From positions 116,562 to 180,561 of the forward strand of contig NZ_JABEQM010000009.1 in assembly GCF_014174155.1 (NCBI RefSeq): a DNA stretch of 64,000 nt, written 5' to 3'. The notes beneath the pieces were generated by a model. The model was given only the letters and a program-made list of their open reading frames with translations, was not told where the DNA came from and ran no database searches. Within the stretch, counting starts at the first letter, position 1. Each line of letters opens with the position of its first letter. Source of the stretch: Gluconacetobacter tumulisoli. GTDB taxonomy: Bacteria; Pseudomonadota; Alphaproteobacteria; Acetobacterales; Acetobacteraceae. Shown here in pieces: positions 36,521 to 44,850 of this stretch. The position numbers were made by a program, and so were the translations under genes.

Positions 36521-37210
36521 TCAACCCGACCGGACGGTACGGCGCCGGACGCGACGCGGCGCGGCGGGTGCGGAATCCGGGGGCTGAAACCGGTGCCGCG
36601 CATAAAATCGCGCCAGCTCCATCCCGGTCGGGGCGATCCCGCTGAACACGTCGACATAATCGGCGATGCGGCCCATCCGCTCGGCCTGGTCCTCGGTCGT
36701 CCTGGCCGAGATATAGCCGATCTGCGTCAGATAGATCGCACGCGCCCGTACGTCCGCGGTCCCCGGCGCAATGTCGAAACGCCGGAGCATGGCGGCGATC
36801 GCCGCCAGCCGCATATTGTCCGCCGCCCCGACGGCCGCCGCGACGTCGGCCGATTGCAGCGCCCAGCTCCGCACCGCGAATTCGAACTGGGAATCGAACA
36901 ATGCCGGATCCAGCCAGCAATCGAACAGGTTCAGCACGGCCTCGGCCACCGTTTCGGCATAGGCCGTGGTCCGCGCGACGATGCCGCCGCTGTTGCGTAT
37001 CCGCCAGCGTTCCAGCAACGCGTCCAGCATGTGCGCGCGATCGGTGAAGAACCAGTAGAAGCTGGTGCGCGACAGGTTCAACCGGCGCGCCAGCTGCTGA
37101 ATGCGCACGGCGTCGACCCCGGATTCCAGGAGGCTGGCCTGGGCGGCGTCCAGCCAGACATCCTGCGATCCGCGCCATCCCGTACGAGAAACAGTCACCC
37201 GACACCACAC
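36521..37210 (-). CDS. TetR/AcrR-family regulator
   Basis: About 229 residues from a GTG at 37210 (another GTG at 37198 is equally possible). The HTH reads DAAQASLLESGVDAVRIQQLARRLNLSRTSFYWFFTDRAHMLDALLERW, which is the TetR recognition pattern with the Tyr-Trp-Phe after the recognition helix. The C-terminal ligand domain is divergent. It is transcribed away from the flavoprotein demethylase gene across a 118-bp region containing two TGTACA sites, and is coupled to the downstream LysR gene. It probably represses that flavoprotein gene. Confidence 0.88.
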   Translation of the reverse strand: MWCRVTVSRTGWRGSQDVWLDAAQASLLESGVDAVRIQQLARRLNLSRTSFYWFFTDRAHMLDALLERWRIRNSGGIVARTTAYAETVAEAVLNLFDCWLDPALFDSQFEFAVRSWALQSADVAAAVGAADNMRLAAIAAMLRRFDIAPGTADVRARAIYLTQIGYISARTTEDQAERMGRIADYVDVFSGIAPTGMELARFYARHRFQPPDSAPAAPRRVRRRTVRSG

Positions 37211-37251
37211 CCGATCGATAAGTTCAAGTTAAGTTATACAACATCGTAAAA

Positions 37252-37301
37252 TGTACACAACCGTCTTTCTAATTGACACATCTGTACATCGCCCCCTAGA
37301 T
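37252..37301 (+). promoter_or_regulatory. Promoter with two TGTACA sites, candidate TetR operators
   Basis: TGTACA occurs at 37252-37257 and 37283-37288, 31 bp apart (three helical turns, same face). A consensus -35 TTGACA lies at 37273-37278 and a weak -10 near 37296-37302, so the second site lies in the promoter spacer. A transcript from here would start near 37308, after the earliest open-frame ATG at 37251, supporting the start at 37329. The regulator is inferred from position. Confidence 0.5.
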
Positions 37302-37328
37302 GGCGCGGACCATTCCCCTTCCGGACTG

Positions 37329-39371
37329 ATGCCGATGCAGCACGATCCGCTTCTGCGGCCTTTCGCACTCCGTCACCTGACGCTGCGGAACCGCATTATC
37401 ACCACGTCGCACGAACCGGCCTATGCCGAGGACGGCATGCCCAAGGCGCGCTATCGCGCCTATCACGTCGAACGCGCGCGTGCCGGCGTGGCCCTGACCA
37501 TGACCGCCGGATCGGCCTCGGTTTCCCGCGACAGCCCGCCGGCCTTCAACAACATCCTGCTGTACAAGGACGAGGTCGTGCCCTGGCTGCGCGACCTGGC
37601 CGAGTCCTGCCACGCGCACGGCGCGGCGGTGATGATCCAGATCACCCACCTGGGACGCCGCACCCGCTGGGACAAAGGGGACTGGCTGCCCTCGATTTCC
37701 GCCTCGACCCGCAAGGAAACCGCCCATCGGGCCTTCGCCAAGAAGGCGGAGGACTGGGACATCGCGCGCATAATCCGCGACTACGCCGATGCGGCGGAAC
37801 GGGTGCGCGCCGCCGGGCTGGACGGGATCGAGGTCGAGGCCTACGGCCATCTCGTCGACCAGTTCTGGTCCCCGCTGACCAACGACCTGGATGCCCCCTG
37901 GGGCGGCAGTGCAGAAAACCGCCAGCAGTTCGCCTTTGCCGTGCTGCGGGCGATCCGCGACCGCGTGGGGCCGGACTTCATCGTCGGCATCCGCTTCACC
38001 GCCGACGAACGCCTGCCGGGCGGCCTGACGGCGGCGGACGGGCTGACCTTCGCGCAACGGCTGCGCGACCTTGGGCTGGTGGATTTCCTCAACGTCATTC
38101 GCGGCCATATCGACACCGATGCCGGCCTGACCGACGTCATCCCCATCCAGGGCATGCGCAACGCGCCGTTCCTGGATTTTGCCGGCCATATCCGGGCGGA
38201 AACCGGCCTGCCGACCCTCCACGCCGCCAAGATTCCGGACGTCGCGACCGCGCGTCACGCCATCGCGTCGGGCAAGCTGGACCTGGTCGGCATGACCCGC
38301 GCCCACATGGCCGACCCGCATATCGTCGCCCGGATCGTCGCGGGGCAGGAGGACGAGATCCGCCCCTGCGTGGGCGCCAATTACTGCCTGGACCGGATCT
38401 ACCAGGGCGAGGCCGCTCACTGCATCCACAACCCCGCCACCGGCCGCGAACTGACCATGCCGCATGTGATCTCCCGCGCCGACCGACCCCGCCGGGTGAC
38501 GATCGTGGGGGCCGGCCCCGCCGGGCTGGAGGCCGCCCGCGTCTGCGCCGAACGCGGGCATGCCGTCACGCTGTTCGAGGCCGCGCCCCAGGCGGGCGGG
38601 CAGATCCTGCTGACCGCGCGCAGCGAGCGACGGCGCGAGATGATCAGCATCGTCGACTGGCGGATGCGCCAGTGCGAACGGCACGGCGTGTCCTTCTGCT
38701 TTTCCTGCTGGGCGGATCGCGACGCCGTGCTGGACACCGCACCCGATGTCGTCATCGTCGCCACCGGCGGCTTTCCGGACACGAGCGGACTGCCCGCCGG
38801 GCAGGACCTGGTGTCCAGCGCCTGGGACATCCTGTCGGGCGACGTGGCCGCGGGCCGCAACGTGCTGCTGTACGACGATGCCGGCGACCATGCCGCCCTG
38901 CAGGCGGCCGAAGCCATCGCCGCCACGGGCGCGCACCTGACCATCGTCACCCCCGACCGCACATTCGCCCCCGAGGTCATGGGCATGAATCTGGTGCCCT
39001 ACCTGCGCGCGCTGCAAGCGCGGGACGTCACCTTCACGGTGACATACCGGCTGCTGTCGGTCGCACGGGACGGCAACGGGCTGGTCGCGATGCTGGGCAG
39101 CGATTACGGCGGCGCACGGCGCGATCTCGCGGTCGACCAGGTGGTGGTCAATTACGGAACCATCCCGATGGACGATCTGTATTTCGAACTGCGCCCCCTG
39201 TCGCGCAATGGCGGCGAGGTCGATTACGATGCCCTGATCGCCGGCCGGCCGCAGACGATCTCCAGCAACGATGCCGCGTCCTTCAGCCTGTTTCGCATCG
39301 GCGACGCGGTGTCGTCGCGCAACGTCCACGCCGCGATCTATGACGCACTACGCCTGGCGAAGGATTTGTAG
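37329..39371 (+). CDS. NADH:flavin oxidoreductase/trimethylamine-dehydrogenase-family N-demethylase (DgcA/StcD-like)
   Basis: 680 residues. The N-terminal half is an old-yellow-enzyme FMN barrel (LLRPFALRHLTLRNRIITTSHEP, MIQITHLGRRT, DGIEVEAYGHLVDQF, GGSAENRQQF, DLVGMTRAHMADP). The middle holds an iron-sulphur segment, CVGANYCLDRIYQGEAAHC, with only three cysteines instead of the canonical four. The C-terminal half binds FAD/NAD: VTIVGAGPAGLEAARVCAERGH and VVIVATGGFPD. This layout matches dimethylglycine demethylase DgcA and N-methylproline demethylase StcD. It likely removes an N-methyl group, producing formaldehyde and a reduced amine. It is controlled by the divergent TetR/LysR pair. Confidence 0.82.
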   Translation: MPMQHDPLLRPFALRHLTLRNRIITTSHEPAYAEDGMPKARYRAYHVERARAGVALTMTAGSASVSRDSPPAFNNILLYKDEVVPWLRDLAESCHAHGAAVMIQITHLGRRTRWDKGDWLPSISASTRKETAHRAFAKKAEDWDIARIIRDYADAAERVRAAGLDGIEVEAYGHLVDQFWSPLTNDLDAPWGGSAENRQQFAFAVLRAIRDRVGPDFIVGIRFTADERLPGGLTAADGLTFAQRLRDLGLVDFLNVIRGHIDTDAGLTDVIPIQGMRNAPFLDFAGHIRAETGLPTLHAAKIPDVATARHAIASGKLDLVGMTRAHMADPHIVARIVAGQEDEIRPCVGANYCLDRIYQGEAAHCIHNPATGRELTMPHVISRADRPRRVTIVGAGPAGLEAARVCAERGHAVTLFEAAPQAGGQILLTARSERRREMISIVDWRMRQCERHGVSFCFSCWADRDAVLDTAPDVVIVATGGFPDTSGLPAGQDLVSSAWDILSGDVAAGRNVLLYDDAGDHAALQAAEAIAATGAHLTIVTPDRTFAPEVMGMNLVPYLRALQARDVTFTVTYRLLSVARDGNGLVAMLGSDYGGARRDLAVDQVVVNYGTIPMDDLYFELRPLSRNGGEVDYDALIAGRPQTISSNDAASFSLFRIGDAVSSRNVHAAIYDALRLAKDL

Positions 39372-39407
39372 CTCCCCTGTCATGAAGGTCGCCCGGCGGC
39401 ACACCAC

Positions 39408-39443
39408 AGGGCGGGGCGGAGCAATCCGCCCCGCCCTTATTTC
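39408..39443 (+). terminator. Hairpin terminator after the flavoprotein gene
   Basis: Arms AGGGCGGGGCGGA (39408-39420) and TCCGCCCCGCCCT (39425-39437) form a perfect 13-bp stem with a GCAA tetraloop, followed by TATTTC. The T-tract is weak but the stem is very strong; it begins 36 bp after the stop codon. Confidence 0.7.
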
Positions 39444-39497
39444 ATGCCGCACGTTCTTTCGCATAACTTCAGATCATATCAATCTGGATTACGTGAA

Positions 39498-39554
39498 TAT
39501 TTTCAGTGAAAATAATATATTCTTCTTGACCCATTCGAATACGGCCGTTATTTG
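39498..39554 (+). promoter_or_regulatory. AT-rich palindrome and candidate promoter of the TonB receptor
   Basis: TATTTTC-AGT-GAAAATA (39498-39514) is a 7-bp inverted repeat. Twelve bp after it come TTGACC (39526-39531) and, 17 bp on, TATTTG (39549-39554). A regulator bound at the palindrome would sit just upstream of the -35 box. The leader to the start codon would be long (about 170 nt). Confidence 0.35.
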
Positions 39555-39731
39555 TTTCGACATGGCAAATATACCGAAAACATATTAACGGCCATCTTCT
39601 CTCTTCTTTCCAGATTATGCCCCGTTCCATGACCTGGCGGACGATGCGCGTCGCAGGCGCCGTTCCGCGTCCACCCTGGCTGGAATCAGGACAAGGCACT
39701 TCACTCTCGACATTTTTCGATACGAGGCCCC

Positions 39732-42059
39732 ATGATGCGCTCGCTTACCCTGCTGGCCCTGGTTTCCAGCACCATCCTGGCTGGCGGCGTACCGGACCGC
39801 AGCGCGCTCGCGGCCACGCCGGCCGACGCGCCGGCCGGCAAGGCCGCCACCCGGCCGAAGCGCGCGGCCCTGCCCCCCGCCGGGGAAGACGTCACGGTGA
39901 CACGCAGCATGTCGGTCTCGCACGGCACGGCCGACACTGTGACATCGCGCGTCATGCAGCAGTTCGCCCCGGGCACCAGCGCGCTGAAGGCGCTGGCCCG
40001 CCTGCCGGGCGTCACCTTCAATTCCGCCGATCCGCTGGGGCTGGATACGTGGTCGTCCAACCTCTACGTCCGCGGCTTCACGCAGGCGCAGCTGGGGGTG
40101 ACGCTGGACGGCATTCCGCTGGGCTACCAGGGCTATCGCACCTATAACGGGCTGGGCATCAATGCCGCGATCATTCCCGACGCCATCAGCCGGATGACCG
40201 TCTCGCAGGGCGGCGGCGCGGTGGACATGCCCTCGACCACCAATCTGGGCGGCGCGCTGCAATTCTATTCCGCCGACCCGACCGACCGCACCGGGGGCAC
40301 CGTGTCGCAGATGTTCGGCAGCAATTCGGCCTTCCGCACCTATGTGCGCCTGGACAGCGGCGCCCTGAATGCCAGCGGCACCAAGTTCTTCGTCGCCTAT
40401 GCCCGCAACGATACCCAGAAATGGAAAGGCGCGGGCGAGATGTTCGAACAGCAGGCGAATGCCAAGCTGGTGCAGCCGATCGGCAACGACAGCAAGATGT
40501 CCGTGTTCTTCGACTGGTCGGATTCGGCGCAGATGGACTACCAGGACCTGTCGTTGAACTATCTGAATACGGTGGGTCAGCGCCTGGACTATTCCTATCC
40601 CGACTACCGGGCCGCCTACATGACGGCGCTGGGACATTACACCCCCGCGCAGCTGAAGACGAACGACCCGCTGGACACGTCCTATTATGACGGCGTGGCG
40701 CTGGAACGGAACTATCTGGGCGGAATGAATTTCGACCTGGCGCTGAACAGCCGGCTGCGCTGGAATTCCGTCATCTACGGCCAGGGCAACCAGCGTTACC
40801 AGACCTATACCGACCCCTACATGCCGTCGCCGAACGGGGCGCCCCTGTCCGAACTGGTATCGCAGCCCGCCGAACAGCGCTTCGGCTTCACGACCGCGCT
40901 GCAGTACACCATCGCACGCCATGTGATCGATGCCGGCGTCTGGTACGAAAACAACAGCTTCCGGATGAACGAGTTTCTGTACCAGGAACCGCTGCTGGGC
41001 CAGGGGCAGCCGATCGACGCCATGTCGGGCAATTTCGGCACGCCGTTCATGCAGCCCTGGGGCACCAGCTTCAGCACCAACACCTTCCAGTTCCATCTGC
41101 AGGACACCTATCACCTGCTGTCGAACCTGACGCTGCATGCCGGCTTCCGCTCCATGCTGGTCACGACCCGCGGCGGGGTGAACGAAAACGACGTCGCCTA
41201 TAACGGCGTCGCGGACCTGCCGAACGGCAGCCTGACCTCGTCGGCCGCGTTCCTGCCGCATGTGAGCATCAACTGGGCCTTCCGTCCGCATCACGAGCTG
41301 TATTTCGATTTTTCGGAAAATATGCGGGCCTATGATTACGGCGGATACCAGCAGGGCTCGCCCTGGGGCGTGACCGACCAGGCGACGTTCGACCAGCTGC
41401 GCCACACCATCCGTCCGGAACGCAGCTTCGCCTATGTGCTGGGCTACCGCTACAACACGCGGCGCCTGATGGCCGGGCTGAACCTGTATCACGTCAGCTT
41501 CGAAAACCGCCTGCAGTCGCTGGTGGGCGGCACGCTGGTCCAGCCGGTCTCCACCATGGTCAATGTCGGCGGGGTGGAAATGAACGGCCTCGACGCCAGC
41601 CTGACCGTGTCGCCGTTCAAGGGGCTGTCGATCTATAACAGCGTCAGCTACAACCACTCGGTCTATTCGAACAATATTACCAGTGGCGGGGTCGTCTATG
41701 CCCTGTCCGGCAAATATGTCGTGAACTATCCGCAGTTCATGTACAAAACCAACGTGACATACGCCTGGCGCGGGTTCGAGGCCCATTTCGATGCCAATTA
41801 CATGTCTCGGCGCTATCTCAGCTACATGAACGACACGTCGGTCAACGGCTTCTGGATGACCAATCTGGGCGCGCGCTACAATTTCGGCAAGGTGGGCTTC
41901 GTCCGCGACCTGACTGCCGATTTCACGATCTATAACCTGATCAACACGAAATACATCGCCCAGATGGGCGAGAACGGCAATCCGCTGACCGGCGACTACC
42001 AGTCGCTGATGGCCGGGGCGCCGCGCCAGTACTTCGGATCGCTGAAGGCCAATTTCTGA
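39732..42059 (+). CDS. TonB-dependent outer membrane receptor
   Basis: 775 residues. The signal peptide MMRSLTLLALVSSTILAGG precedes a TonB-box-like EDVTVTRS. The plug contains MQQFAPGTSALKALARLPGVTF, LYVRGFTQAQLGVTLDGIPLG and ISRMTVSQGGGAVDMPSTTNLGGALQF. The barrel ends YFGSLKANF, the usual aromatic C-terminal residue for outer-membrane insertion. Long barrel strands are rich in Tyr and Asn. It lies between the flavoprotein demethylase and the Rieske/POT/hydrolase genes, all on one strand, and may import their substrate or a siderophore. No Fur-like box is evident upstream. Confidence 0.9.
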   Translation: MMRSLTLLALVSSTILAGGVPDRSALAATPADAPAGKAATRPKRAALPPAGEDVTVTRSMSVSHGTADTVTSRVMQQFAPGTSALKALARLPGVTFNSADPLGLDTWSSNLYVRGFTQAQLGVTLDGIPLGYQGYRTYNGLGINAAIIPDAISRMTVSQGGGAVDMPSTTNLGGALQFYSADPTDRTGGTVSQMFGSNSAFRTYVRLDSGALNASGTKFFVAYARNDTQKWKGAGEMFEQQANAKLVQPIGNDSKMSVFFDWSDSAQMDYQDLSLNYLNTVGQRLDYSYPDYRAAYMTALGHYTPAQLKTNDPLDTSYYDGVALERNYLGGMNFDLALNSRLRWNSVIYGQGNQRYQTYTDPYMPSPNGAPLSELVSQPAEQRFGFTTALQYTIARHVIDAGVWYENNSFRMNEFLYQEPLLGQGQPIDAMSGNFGTPFMQPWGTSFSTNTFQFHLQDTYHLLSNLTLHAGFRSMLVTTRGGVNENDVAYNGVADLPNGSLTSSAAFLPHVSINWAFRPHHELYFDFSENMRAYDYGGYQQGSPWGVTDQATFDQLRHTIRPERSFAYVLGYRYNTRRLMAGLNLYHVSFENRLQSLVGGTLVQPVSTMVNVGGVEMNGLDASLTVSPFKGLSIYNSVSYNHSVYSNNITSGGVVYALSGKYVVNYPQFMYKTNVTYAWRGFEAHFDANYMSRRYLSYMNDTSVNGFWMTNLGARYNFGKVGFVRDLTADFTIYNLINTKYIAQMGENGNPLTGDYQSLMAGAPRQYFGSLKANF

Positions 42060-42189
42060 CCCGTCGTTTCCGATGCGGCCGGCCGGTGCCACCAGCGTGA
42101 ACCGGTCGCGCCTTTTCGTCCTTGACCGCGCCGCCGGCGCGACCGCCATGATCGCTTTCCTTCCGTCCCATCTCTGATCGGAGCCCGAT

Positions 42190-43437
42190 ATGCCGGACAT
42201 ACCCTCGATCGCCACGCTGCTGCGCGCCCGCACGCCCGGCCATTCGTTGCCCGGGGGCCTGTATACGCGCGACGACGTCTTTGCCGCCGATATCGACATC
42301 TTCTTCCACCGGCACTGGATCTTCGTCGGCCTGGAATGCGACGTGCCGGAACCGGGTGACGTGTGCGGGGTCGATATCGGTTCCACCGGCATCGTCCTGG
42401 TGCGGGACGAGGACGGATCGGTCCGGGCCTATTACAACGTCTGCCGCCACCGCGGCGCCCGCCTGGTGCCGTCCGGCCGCGGCATTGTCGGCAAGCTCGT
42501 CTGCCCCTACCACCAATGGACGTACGAACTGGATGGCACCCTGGTCCTCGCCCCGCACATGGGGCAGGATTTCGACCATGCCTGCCATGGGCTGCGCCCG
42601 GTTGCGCTCCGGTCGATCGGCGGCCTGCTCTACGCCTGCCTGTCCGACGACCCGCCGTCCGACATCGACGATCTGGCGGCGACGATGGAACCCCGGCTGG
42701 CGCCCTACGGGCTGCGGGACGCCAGGATCGCCTTCGAGGCCGACATCATCGAGAACGGCAACTGGAAGCTGGTGATCGAGAACAACCGCGAATGCTACCA
42801 TTGCGGCTCCAACCACCCGGAATTATGCGCCTCCTTCATCGATCTGGATTTCGGCTTCGACCCGGCCACCCTGTCCGACGAGGACCGCGCCGCGGCCGCC
42901 GCGCACGATGCGCGCTACGCCGCCCGCGTGGCGGAATGGGAGAAGGCCGGCTATCCGTCGCACGCCGTGGAACATCTGGCCGGCCACGCCACGAATTTCC
43001 GCACGCAGCGGCTGATGATGTCAGGGGCCGGCGAATCCCAGACGCCCGACACCCGTGCGGCGTGCCGCCGGCTGATGGGCGACATGACGCGCAAGGACCT
43101 TGGCGACGTGCATCTGTGGGGCCATAATTGCTGGCACCATTTCATGGGCGACCATGCCTTGTCCTTCATGATGATTCCACTGGCCGCCGACCGGACGCTG
43201 GTCCGCACGAAATGGCTGGTCCACAAGGACGCGGTCGAAGGCGTCGATTACGACCTGGACACGCTGACCGCCGTGTGGACCGCAACCAACGCCCAGGATG
43301 CCGAACTGGTCGCCCTGGCGCACGCCGGCGCGGGCAACGCGGGCTACACGCCCGGCCCCTATTCCCGCTTTACCGAACGGCAACTGGACAATTTCATGAC
43401 CTGGTATGCCGAGCGCATGGCGCTGCACGGCTATTGA
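42190..43437 (+). CDS. Rieske non-heme iron oxygenase alpha subunit, betaine N-demethylase-like (GbcA/Stc2 type)
   Basis: 415 residues. The Rieske centre is CRHRGARL (Cys-x-His, near residue 87) and CPYHQWTYELDG (Cys-x2-His, near 107). The catalytic iron site is ENNRECYHCGSNHPEL near 197-212. Blocks such as VRTKWLVHKDAVEGVDYDLD, VWTATNAQDAELV and YTPGPYSRFTE correspond closely, as I recall them, to glycine-betaine monooxygenase GbcA and to proline-betaine (stachydrine) demethylase Stc2. These remove one methyl from a quaternary amine using O2 and an external reductase. No reductase gene adjoins. It leads an operon with POT (25 bp) and the hydrolase (35 bp). Confidence 0.85.
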   Translation: MPDIPSIATLLRARTPGHSLPGGLYTRDDVFAADIDIFFHRHWIFVGLECDVPEPGDVCGVDIGSTGIVLVRDEDGSVRAYYNVCRHRGARLVPSGRGIVGKLVCPYHQWTYELDGTLVLAPHMGQDFDHACHGLRPVALRSIGGLLYACLSDDPPSDIDDLAATMEPRLAPYGLRDARIAFEADIIENGNWKLVIENNRECYHCGSNHPELCASFIDLDFGFDPATLSDEDRAAAAAHDARYAARVAEWEKAGYPSHAVEHLAGHATNFRTQRLMMSGAGESQTPDTRAACRRLMGDMTRKDLGDVHLWGHNCWHHFMGDHALSFMMIPLAADRTLVRTKWLVHKDAVEGVDYDLDTLTAVWTATNAQDAELVALAHAGAGNAGYTPGPYSRFTERQLDNFMTWYAERMALHGY

Positions 43438-43462
43438 CGCGCCCCGAATCGTGCCACGCATC

Positions 43463-44815
43463 ATGCCCGACGCCATGACGGACACCATGACGGGCCGGGC
43501 CACCTCCCCACGCGCCCTGTTCGGCCATCCGCCCGGGCTGATGCTGCTGTTCCTGGTCGAGATGTGGGAGCGGTTTTCCTTCTACGGCATGCGCACGCTG
43601 CTGATCGTCTATCTGACGGCGGTCGTGCTGCCCGACGCGGGGCACGTGGCCGGATACGCCACCCTGTGCGCCTTGCTGCATCTGGATCCCGCGACGGCGG
43701 GACCGGTCCGTATTTCCTCCGAGCTGTACGGCCTCTATTCCGGATGCGTCTATCTGACGCCGCTGCTTGGCGGGCTGCTGGCAGACCGGCTGTTCGGCAA
43801 GCGGGCCACGATCATCGCCGGTGGCGCCCTGATCGTGGCGGGACATCTGCTGCTGACGACGCGGCACTGGTTCCTGGCCGCGCTGCTGCTGGTCGTGATC
43901 GGCACCGGCGGGGTCAAGGGCAATATCGCGGCCCAGGTCGCCGATCTGTACGAACCCGGCGATCCCAGGCGGGAACGCGGATTTTCGATCTTCTATGTCG
44001 GCATCAATGTCGGTGCCACGGCCGCGCCCATCGTCTGTTCGGCCCTGGCCGGGACGCTGGGATGGAACGCGGCGTTCATGGCCACCTCGATCGGCATGAT
44101 CGCGGGGCTGGCGCTGTATGCGTTCGGCGCCGCGCACCTGCCGGACCGCCAGGCCCCGGATCCCGCGGCCGCCGCCCCCGCGCGCACGGGCGGCGGGTCG
44201 TTCGCCATCCTGGCCGTGCTGACCCTGGCCGCGACCTTTCTGTGGATCAGTTACGAACAGCAGGCCAACGCCCTGGTCCGCTGGATGGCGGCCAGCCCGT
44301 CCGACATGGGCCTGGCATGGCTGCAGGCGATCCCGCCCGCGATGGTGCTGTGCGGCACCCCGCTGCTGACCCGGCACTGGTCGGCCCGGGCCCGCGCGGG
44401 ACGCGAACCGGGACCCGGCAGCAAGATGCTGATCGGGGCCGCGATCGTCCTGGTCATGCAGCTTCTGCTGGCCGTCCTGTCCCTGGCGGGGGGCGGCAAG
44501 GCCCCGCCGGGTTGGGTCGTCGCGCTGTATTTCGCCGGCTGGGAAATCGGCGACCTGTATTTCAGCCCGGCCGCCATGGGGGTGTTCTCGCGCCTGGCGC
44601 GGCCGGGATTCGAGGCCGTGACGATGGCGGTATGGTACCTGACCGTCTTCGCCGGCAATATCGCCAGCGGCTGGATCGGCGGCATGTGGGGCAGTGTCGG
44701 GATATCGGCCTACTGGTTCATCGTCGCGGCGCTGACCGCCGTCGGCGTGGCCGGCATGGCGGTCTGCCGCCCGCTGATCGCCCGCGCGCCGCACGCCGTG
44801 CCGCAAGACGCCTGA
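43463..44815 (+). CDS. POT/PTR2-family proton-dependent peptide transporter
   Basis: 450 residues from the ATG at 43463 (another at 43475), just after the Rieske stop. It has about 12 hydrophobic segments. Family motifs: FLVEMWERFSFYGMRTLLIVYLT (the E-x-x-E-R-F-x-Y-Y-like proton-coupling motif in the first helix), LLADRLFGKRATIIAGG, GTGGVKGNIAAQVADLY and FSIFYVGINVGAT. POT carriers import di- and tripeptides with protons. Placed with an X-Pro-type hydrolase, it suggests import of proline-containing peptides followed by cytoplasmic cleavage. Confidence 0.9.
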   Translation: MPDAMTDTMTGRATSPRALFGHPPGLMLLFLVEMWERFSFYGMRTLLIVYLTAVVLPDAGHVAGYATLCALLHLDPATAGPVRISSELYGLYSGCVYLTPLLGGLLADRLFGKRATIIAGGALIVAGHLLLTTRHWFLAALLLVVIGTGGVKGNIAAQVADLYEPGDPRRERGFSIFYVGINVGATAAPIVCSALAGTLGWNAAFMATSIGMIAGLALYAFGAAHLPDRQAPDPAAAAPARTGGGSFAILAVLTLAATFLWISYEQQANALVRWMAASPSDMGLAWLQAIPPAMVLCGTPLLTRHWSARARAGREPGPGSKMLIGAAIVLVMQLLLAVLSLAGGGKAPPGWVVALYFAGWEIGDLYFSPAAMGVFSRLARPGFEAVTMAVWYLTVFAGNIASGWIGGMWGSVGISAYWFIVAALTAVGVAGMAVCRPLIARAPHAVPQDA

Positions 44816-44850
44816 TCGCCATCCCTTCGTTCACAGGAGCATGCAAGGCC

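Larger units (their letters stand above)
39372..39731. other. Intergenic interval with terminator, AT-rich palindrome and candidate promoter
   Basis: No gene is seen. The interval contains a strong hairpin right after the flavoprotein gene and an AT-rich patch (39470-39600) with a palindrome and a -35 TTGACC at 39526-39531, likely the promoter of the TonB receptor gene that follows. Confidence 0.55.

Noticed and set aside
39615..42392. Long minus-strand frame across the second TonB receptor
   Set aside because: Antisense shadow; no domain, and it crosses gene borders.
43564..44850. In-frame upstream extension of the CocE-like hydrolase, looking like a fusion
   Set aside because: It reads the POT gene in another frame; the hydrolase has its own ribosome site and start at 44851.
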